From assembly GCA_022340685.1 (NCBI GenBank), contig JAJDNN010000181.1, forward strand, positions 1-36,778: a stretch of 36,778 nucleotides of DNA. The letters run 5' to 3'. This DNA is from Pseudomonadota bacterium (GTDB taxonomy: Bacteria; Pseudomonadota; Gammaproteobacteria; UBA6429; Thiohalophilaceae). A program made the position numbers and the translations under genes. A model generated the notes under the pieces. That model did no database searches and was not told the DNA's origin. It saw only the letters and a program-made list of their open reading frames with translations. This document shows, piece by piece, positions 29,680 to 36,778 of the stretch (positions within the stretch are counted from its first letter, which is position 1; every line of letters begins with the position of its first letter).

Positions 29680-32454
29680 ATGACAATTTTAGATGACACT
29701 ACCAGGCAGGTTTACTCATTCACTGAGGGGGACGGTAAGAACAAGCACCTGTTGGGTGGTAAGGGTGCCAATTTGTGCGAAATGACCCAGATTGGCCTCA
29801 ATGTCCCGCCAGGTTTTGTGATTTCAACCAAGGCGTGCCTGGCATACCTGGCATCGAGTTCTGGTGCGTTACCAGCTGGTCTGATGGATGAAGTGCGGGC
29901 ACAGATGCAGGCGGTGGAAGAGGCCACCGGTAAAGGCTTCGGAAACGCCGACAATCCGCTGCTCATATCGGTCCGCTCTGGTTCTGCGATGTCCATGCCG
30001 GGGATGATGGATACGATTCTTAATCTGGGGCTCAATACGACGACATTACAGGGGGAAATCAAGCAAACCGGGGATGCACGTTTTGGATATGATTCGTACC
30101 GCCGCTTTATTCAACTTTTCGGCAAGGTTGCCCTTGGTATTGATGATGAACTGTTTGATGAGCAGTTTCAGGAAATCAAACAAAAAGCGCATGTCACAGA
30201 AGATGTAGGTCTTTCGGCCAGTGATCTCGAGGAAATCAGTAAACGATTTCTCGATGTTGTGCAAAACCAGACCGGGCGTCCCTTTCCCGAAGACCCATTC
30301 GATCAACTCGAGATTGCCATCAAGGCGGTATTCAATTCCTGGATGGGCAAACGGGCGGTGGATTATCGGCGTGAATTCAACATTACACCGGAGATGGCAA
30401 ATGGCACAGCGGTGAATATTTGCACCATGGTGTTCGGCAACCGGGGCAACGACTCCGCCACCGGGGTGGCTTTTACCCGCAACCCGGGCACAGGTGAAAA
30501 CAAATTGTTCGGAGAATATCTTGTTAACGCCCAGGGCGAAGATGTGGTGGCTGGAATTCGCACACCGAAACCAATCGATCGTCTTGCCAATGAAATGCCG
30601 GAATTGGCAAGGCAGCTTGAAGAACTGCGGCAAAATCTGGAACAACACTACCACGAAGTTCAGGATTTTGAATTTACGATTGAACGCGGTACGTTGTACT
30701 GCCTGCAAACCCGTAATGGAAAAATGAACGCTACGGCGATGGTACGTACGTCAGTTGAAATGGAAAAGGAAGGACTGATCAGCCGGGACCAGGCTCTGTT
30801 ACGTATTGCGCCTGACCACCTTGAGCAAATGCTCTATCCCAGGCTCGATCCTGACGCGCGGGCGGTTCCCCTGGCGCAGGGCTTGCCTGCTTCACCGGGC
30901 GCGTCAAGTGGGCACGTTGTGTTCGATGCAGACCGGGCAGAAAAACTCGGCAAAGAGGGGCAGCGGGTTATCCTGGTTCGTGAGGAAACCAAACCCGAAG
31001 ACATCCATGGCTTTTTTGCGTCCCAGGGTATTCTGACCAGCCGGGGGGGCAAGACCTCCCACGCCGCCGTGGTAGCCCGCGGCATGGGTAAGCCATGCGT
31101 GGCGGGGGCTGAGGGTATTCATGTGGATGTGCAGCTTCGCGAAGCATTTGTTGGTGATACAACGATTCGCGAAGGTGATTTGATTACAATCGATGGTACC
31201 ACCGGTAATGTCTATGCCGGTGAGGTGCCAACAGTGGAAGCGGATTTCTCTACTGAGCTGAATACTCTGTTAGGCTGGGCCGATGAAGCGGCCAGGCTCA
31301 AGGTTCTGGCCAATGCAGATACCGCAGTTGATGCGCGGCGCGCCCTGAAGTACGGGGCCTGTGGTATTGGCCTGTGTCGTACTGAACGTATGTTCAATGA
31401 CACAGAGCGTTTACCAGTGGTGATCGAGATGATTGTCGCGGAAACTGAAGAACAGCGTGAGGCGGCACTGGCAAAGCTGTTACCCATGCAGCGGAGTGAT
31501 TTCAAGGCGTTGTTTCAGGTGATGGCTCCCTACCCGGTTACTGTCCGCCTGCTTGATCCTCCTATCCATGAGTTCCTGCCCTCCGAACACCAGTTGCAGG
31601 ATGAAATTGAGTATTTACAACGCCTCAAGGACACCGTGTATGGAATGGAAGTACTGGCCGGAACCTTGTCGTTGCTGGGTGATCAAAATGAAGTATCCAA
31701 AGAGGCTGAGTCAATCAGGCATCTGGTTGAAGCCCGTCTGGTTGAAGATGCGATTACCAAAAAAGAAACCATGCTGAAAACCGTCCGGGCGCTCTATGAA
31801 ACCAATCCGATGTTGGGTCACCGCGGTGTCAGACTGGGTATTACATTTCCAGAAATCTATACGATGCAGATTCGCGCGATTCTGGAAGCCGCAGCAGAAT
31901 GTATGCAGCAAGGGATTGAAGTCCATCCCAAGATCAAGGTACCGCAGGTGTGTACCGCCCAGGAACTTCTGTATGTGAAAAAATATGTTGAAACGATACG
32001 CGAAGAGGTCGAACAACATTATGACCTGTCGTTGAAGTTCGAGTTTGGCACAATGATCGAGGTGGTGCGGGCCTGCATGCGTGCCGAGAACCTGGCAGAA
32101 GAGGCAGAATTCTTTTCATTTGGTACCAATGACCTAACTCAGGCCACATTCTCATTCTCGCGTGAAGATGCCGAAAACAAGTTCCTGCCGATGTATAACG
32201 ATAAGGAAATTCTTCAGGACAATCCCTTCGAAGTGCTTGATGTCAAAGGGGTTGGCAAGTTAATGGAACTGGCTGTCCAGTGGGGACGTCAGACACGGCC
32301 GGATCTTACGGTTGGGATTTGTGGCGAACATGGCGGGCATCCGGCCTCCATTCGATTTTGTCACAAGGCGGGTCTCGACTATGTATCCTGTTCGGCACCC
32401 CGGGTGCCTGTCGCGCGATTATCCGCTGCCCATGCCGCCTTGCTTGAAGATTGA
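29680..32454 (+). CDS. ppdK: pyruvate, phosphate dikinase
   Basis: 924 aa; swivelling-domain RGGKTSHAAVVARGMGKPCVAG and C-terminal FGTNDLTQATFSFSREDAENKFLPMY. Confidence 0.97.
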   Translation: MTILDDTTRQVYSFTEGDGKNKHLLGGKGANLCEMTQIGLNVPPGFVISTKACLAYLASSSGALPAGLMDEVRAQMQAVEEATGKGFGNADNPLLISVRSGSAMSMPGMMDTILNLGLNTTTLQGEIKQTGDARFGYDSYRRFIQLFGKVALGIDDELFDEQFQEIKQKAHVTEDVGLSASDLEEISKRFLDVVQNQTGRPFPEDPFDQLEIAIKAVFNSWMGKRAVDYRREFNITPEMANGTAVNICTMVFGNRGNDSATGVAFTRNPGTGENKLFGEYLVNAQGEDVVAGIRTPKPIDRLANEMPELARQLEELRQNLEQHYHEVQDFEFTIERGTLYCLQTRNGKMNATAMVRTSVEMEKEGLISRDQALLRIAPDHLEQMLYPRLDPDARAVPLAQGLPASPGASSGHVVFDADRAEKLGKEGQRVILVREETKPEDIHGFFASQGILTSRGGKTSHAAVVARGMGKPCVAGAEGIHVDVQLREAFVGDTTIREGDLITIDGTTGNVYAGEVPTVEADFSTELNTLLGWADEAARLKVLANADTAVDARRALKYGACGIGLCRTERMFNDTERLPVVIEMIVAETEEQREAALAKLLPMQRSDFKALFQVMAPYPVTVRLLDPPIHEFLPSEHQLQDEIEYLQRLKDTVYGMEVLAGTLSLLGDQNEVSKEAESIRHLVEARLVEDAITKKETMLKTVRALYETNPMLGHRGVRLGITFPEIYTMQIRAILEAAAECMQQGIEVHPKIKVPQVCTAQELLYVKKYVETIREEVEQHYDLSLKFEFGTMIEVVRACMRAENLAEEAEFFSFGTNDLTQATFSFSREDAENKFLPMYNDKEILQDNPFEVLDVKGVGKLMELAVQWGRQTRPDLTVGICGEHGGHPASIRFCHKAGLDYVSCSAPRVPVARLSAAHAALLED

Positions 32455-32684
32455 CAAGGCTGTCAAATCTCATGGCTGGACTCGCCGGGTGTTTGCTGTG
32501 CGCAGGCTCCCCCGTTACACACGGTAACGTGCTCTACCAGTAACGATTTCCCGGACACTTTGGATGCTGATTAATGTCTGGCAGCTGCAAGATGGAACTT
32601 GCTACCGGGAGAAGGATGCGAGGCATTGTCATCATCACTTCCCTGGGTCACAATGCGGCCATCTTTTTTGCAGCTGTCACTATC

Positions 32685-33497
32685 ATGAACGAATCATCCC
32701 TGATTCAAATCCGCGATCTCCATTTTGCGCATAAGCAACGCGTAGTTTTCGACGGGGTGGATATCGATATCCAGCGTGGTGGCATAACCGGCATCATGGG
32801 ACCCAGCGGCACGGGCAAGACAACCCTGTTGCGTCTGATTGGCGGGCAGTTGAAACCCACGCGCGGGTCGATTCTGGTAGACGATGAAAATGTGCCGCGT
32901 TTGCCACGCGCAGCACTGTACCGGCTACGGCAACGCATGGGTATGTTGTTCCAGAACGGTGCGCTGCTGACGGACATGAATGTCTACGACAATATCGCCT
33001 ACCCGCTGCGCGAACATACCCGTTTATCGGAAACCCTGATTCGCACCCTGGTGTTGATGAAACTGGAAGCAGTTGGTTTGCGGGGCGCGCGCGATCTGAT
33101 GCCCAGTGAACTGTCAGGCGGCATGGGACGCCGGGTGGCCCTGGCGCGAGCCATTGCCCTGGACCCCATGATGGTGATGTACGACGAACCGTTTACGGGC
33201 CAGGACCCCATTTCGAAGGGGGTGCTGGTACGCCTGATTCGCAGCCTGAATGATGCCCTGGGCCTGACCAGCATCATCGTCTCGCACGACATCGAAGAGA
33301 CCTGCGCTATCGCCGACTATATTTATCTGCTCTCGGGCGGGAAGGTGGTCGCTCATGGTACTGCCCAGGCGCTGGGACGTTCCGAGTCGGCCTGGGCGCA
33401 GCAGTTCCTGCACGGCGAGGCAGACGGGCCGGTCCCGTTTCACTATCCGGCCAACACGTTTACCGATGATGTGATGCAGTCCGGGAACGTTAGCTGA
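32685..33497 (+). CDS. mlaF: phospholipid ABC transporter ATP-binding protein MlaF
   Basis: [61 protein letters not shown] at 32685 preferred over 32574. Confidence 0.96.
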   Translation: MNESSLIQIRDLHFAHKQRVVFDGVDIDIQRGGITGIMGPSGTGKTTLLRLIGGQLKPTRGSILVDDENVPRLPRAALYRLRQRMGMLFQNGALLTDMNVYDNIAYPLREHTRLSETLIRTLVLMKLEAVGLRGARDLMPSELSGGMGRRVALARAIALDPMMVMYDEPFTGQDPISKGVLVRLIRSLNDALGLTSIIVSHDIEETCAIADYIYLLSGGKVVAHGTAQALGRSESAWAQQFLHGEADGPVPFHYPANTFTDDVMQSGNVS

Positions 33498-34276
33498 TGC
33501 TGGGCGCATTGCAACTGCTGGGGCAGAAGGGGCTGGATTTTTTCCAGCGCCTGGGGCGGGGCAATATCCTGCTGCTACATATTGTAGAGGGCCTGCCCAG
33601 TCTGTTGCCGCGACTACCACTGCTGATCCGGCAGACCTACATGGTCGGTGTGCTGTCGCTGTTGATCATCGTGGTGTCCGGCCTGTTTGTTGGCATGGTG
33701 CTGGGATTGCAGGGCTACAATACCCTGGTGGATTTTGGTGCCGCCGAATCCCTCGGCACGATGGTTGCTCTGTCGTTGGTGCGTGAACTTGGACCGGTGG
33801 TTACCGCACTGTTGTTTGCCGGCCGGGCGGGATCGGCGCTGACCGCGGAGATCGGCCTGATGAAAGCCACCGAGCAATTGTCGGCGATGGAAATGATGGC
33901 GGTGGATCCGGTGCGGCGGGTGCTGGCGCCACGCTTTCTGGCGGGGGTAATTTCCATGCCACTGTTGGCGGCGATCTTCAGCGCCATCGGCGTGTTGGGT
34001 GGCTGGTTTGTTGGTGTGGGACTGCTAGGCGTCGATGATGGGGCATACTGGATGCAAATGCAGGATCATGTGGATGTGTATGACGACATCATGAATGGTG
34101 TCATCAAGAGCCTGGTGTTCGGGGTGGTGGTGACCTGGATTGCTGTTTTTGAAGGTTACGATGCCGTGCCGACCTCGGAAGGCGTCAGCCGGGCCACCAC
34201 CCGTACCGTGGTGCATGCCGCACTGGCGGTACTGGGACTCGACTTTATACTTACCGCGCTAATGTTCGGAGACTGA
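33497..34276 (+). CDS. mlaE: phospholipid ABC transporter permease MlaE
   Basis: [57 protein letters not shown]. Confidence 0.97.
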   Translation: MLGALQLLGQKGLDFFQRLGRGNILLLHIVEGLPSLLPRLPLLIRQTYMVGVLSLLIIVVSGLFVGMVLGLQGYNTLVDFGAAESLGTMVALSLVRELGPVVTALLFAGRAGSALTAEIGLMKATEQLSAMEMMAVDPVRRVLAPRFLAGVISMPLLAAIFSAIGVLGGWFVGVGLLGVDDGAYWMQMQDHVDVYDDIMNGVIKSLVFGVVVTWIAVFEGYDAVPTSEGVSRATTRTVVHAALAVLGLDFILTALMFGD

Positions 34277-34279
34277 CTC

Positions 34280-34765
34280 ATGACGACGCGTACAATTGAA
34301 ATCTGGGTGGGGGTATTCATTGCCGCCGGACTGGCCGCGCTGTTTATGCTGGCCATGAAGGTCAGCAATCTGTCGACCTATCAGGGCGAAACCGGCTACG
34401 AGCTGGTGGCCCGTTTCGAGGATATAAGCGGACTCAAGGAACGCTCACCGGTGACCGTCGCTGGCGTCCGTATTGGTCGGGTCAAGCAGATCGTGTTTGA
34501 TGATCAGACCTTGGAAGCCAAGGTGGTGATGGAAATCGAACCCCGGCATAACAAACTGCCAAAAGACACTTCGGCCAGCATTTACACCTCCGGTCTTCTG
34601 GGTGAAAAGTACATCGGGCTCGATCCCGGCGGTGACATGGAAAGCCTCAAGCAGGGGGATGAAATCCAGCTGACCCAGGATTCCCTGGTACTGGAAAAAC
34701 TCGTGGGCCAGTTTGTCGCAAATTTTATCAACAACAAGAGTGACAAGAAGGTGGAGAACAAGTGA
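34280..34765 (+). CDS. mlaD: outer membrane lipid asymmetry substrate-binding protein MlaD (MCE domain)
   Basis: N-terminal TM segment plus MCE domain (FEDISGLKERSPVTVAGVRIGRV; SGLLGEKYIGLDPGG). Confidence 0.97.
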   Translation: MTTRTIEIWVGVFIAAGLAALFMLAMKVSNLSTYQGETGYELVARFEDISGLKERSPVTVAGVRIGRVKQIVFDDQTLEAKVVMEIEPRHNKLPKDTSASIYTSGLLGEKYIGLDPGGDMESLKQGDEIQLTQDSLVLEKLVGQFVANFINNKSDKKVENK

Positions 34766-35382
34766 CGTTGATCCATCGGCAGTGGGCCTGGTTGTTGCTG
34801 GCAGGATTGTTGTCGCCGCTGGCGGTCGCGGCCGATCTGGGTCCCCAGCAGCTGGTCGAGCAGACCAGCAATGAAATCCTGACGCGCCTGCGACAGGATC
34901 GACCGGCTCTGGAGAAAGATCCCGCGAAAATAAACGCCCTGCTGGAAGACATTGTTCTGCCCCATTTTGATTTCGTACGCATTTCGGCCTGGACGCTGGG
35001 TAAGTACTGGCGCACCGCAAGCCAGGCACAGAAGCTGCGCTTTATCCAGGCGTTTCGCACCCTGTTGGTCAGAACCTATGGGGTGGCATTGCTGAACTAT
35101 ACCGACAATAAAATCAGTTATCTGCCCTTGCGCGATGATCCGGCCAGCGTTGATGTAACCGTCCGTACCGAAGTCCTTGGCAAGGGACGCTATCCTGTGG
35201 CGGTCAATTACCGCCTGTACAAACTGCAGGGTGAATGGAAGGTTTATGATGTCAGTATCGATGGCATCAGTCTGGTGGCTAATTTCCGGGCTTCGTACGC
35301 GGGCGAGATCAAGCAGGATGGTCTGGATGCCCTGATTAGTCGTATCGAGCAGCATAACGCCAACCCGCCCGCGCCCCGATGA
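34762..35382 (+). CDS. mlaC: periplasmic phospholipid-binding protein MlaC
   Basis: LPHFDFVRISAWTLGKYWRTASQAQKLRFIQAFRTLLVRTYG; WKVYDVSIDGISLVANFRASY. Confidence 0.96.
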   Translation: MTLIHRQWAWLLLAGLLSPLAVAADLGPQQLVEQTSNEILTRLRQDRPALEKDPAKINALLEDIVLPHFDFVRISAWTLGKYWRTASQAQKLRFIQAFRTLLVRTYGVALLNYTDNKISYLPLRDDPASVDVTVRTEVLGKGRYPVAVNYRLYKLQGEWKVYDVSIDGISLVANFRASYAGEIKQDGLDALISRIEQHNANPPAPR

Positions 35383-35711
35383 ATCACGTCCAGCTTGTCA
35401 GAGTATCTCCCGGCGTATTTGCACTGCACGGCGATTTGAACTTCTATTCCGTGCCGGGTATCGAGGGTGTGTTTGAAAACCTGCTGTCGGCCGATGAAGC
35501 AGAGATTACGATTGATCTGGGCGAGGTGAGCCGCAGTGACAGCGCGGGTCTGGCTCTACTGGTAGAATGGTGGAAGCGGGCGCAACGCCGTGGTATCTCA
35601 TTGCATTTCAGCCATTTGCCTGACCAATTGCTGGAAATTGCCCGGATCAGCAACTTGTTGCCCATTCTCCCATTTGACAGGGACAAATCCGCCACTCCTC
35701 CGCTACAATAG
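35379..35711 (+). CDS. mlaB: STAS-domain protein MlaB
   Basis: IDLGEVSRSDSAGLALLVEWW STAS motif; position between mlaC and ibaG. Confidence 0.92.
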   Translation: MNHVQLVRVSPGVFALHGDLNFYSVPGIEGVFENLLSADEAEITIDLGEVSRSDSAGLALLVEWWKRAQRRGISLHFSHLPDQLLEIARISNLLPILPFDRDKSATPPLQ

Positions 35712-35743
35712 CGCCTTTTCTTTCAGCGACCAGGGTGGAATCC

Positions 35744-36778
<1,035 letters not shown>

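Noticed and set aside
30046-30708. 220-aa ORF on the - strand
   Set aside because: Antisense to ppdK; no domain signal.
32574-32684. N-terminal extension of the mlaF ORF
   Set aside because: Extra 37 aa not expected for Mla[15 protein letters not shown] at 32685 is the natural ABC ATPase start.

Overview
This window looks like a dense gammaproteobacterial core-genome segment. The lineage is inferred from gene content and order only. Two conserved housekeeping blocks meet in it. Block 1 (+ strand): holA (5' truncated), proA, nadD, rsfS, rlmH, maf, rng, yhdP, a small periplasmic ORF, a nitrilase-family gene, tldD, darP/yjgA (- strand), pmbA, and an orphan MlaC-like gene. Block 2: on the - strand, an endonuclease/exonuclease/phosphatase-family gene, mgtE, HPr, a mannose-type EIIA, rapZ, hprK, ptsN, hpf, rpoN, lptB, lptA, lptC, kdsC, kdsD, an HMA-domain protein, yrbG, mlaA and a zinc-ribbon ORF; on the + strand, a DUF72-like gene, ppdK, mlaFEDCB, ibaG and murA (3' truncated). 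I see no CRISPR array, transposase, phage gene, tRNA or rRNA, and no clearly new multi-gene system. The observations most worth a second look are: (1) a textbook sigma54 (-24/-12) promoter match upstream of ppdK; (2) a regulatory PTS cluster (HPr, EIIA-Man, HprK, RapZ, PtsN) that ends in a terminator with no enzyme I gene, followed by a nested hairpin in the mgtE leader; (3) a second MlaC-like gene with Pro/Tyr/Gly-rich tails; (4) a roughly 5 kb insertion (mlaA, zinc-ribbon, DUF72-like, ppdK) at the yrbG/mlaF divergent junction; (5) a 23-codon ORF with a strong Shine-Dalgarno sequence overlapping the start of maf; (6) an HMA metal-binding protein inside the LPS-transport operon.
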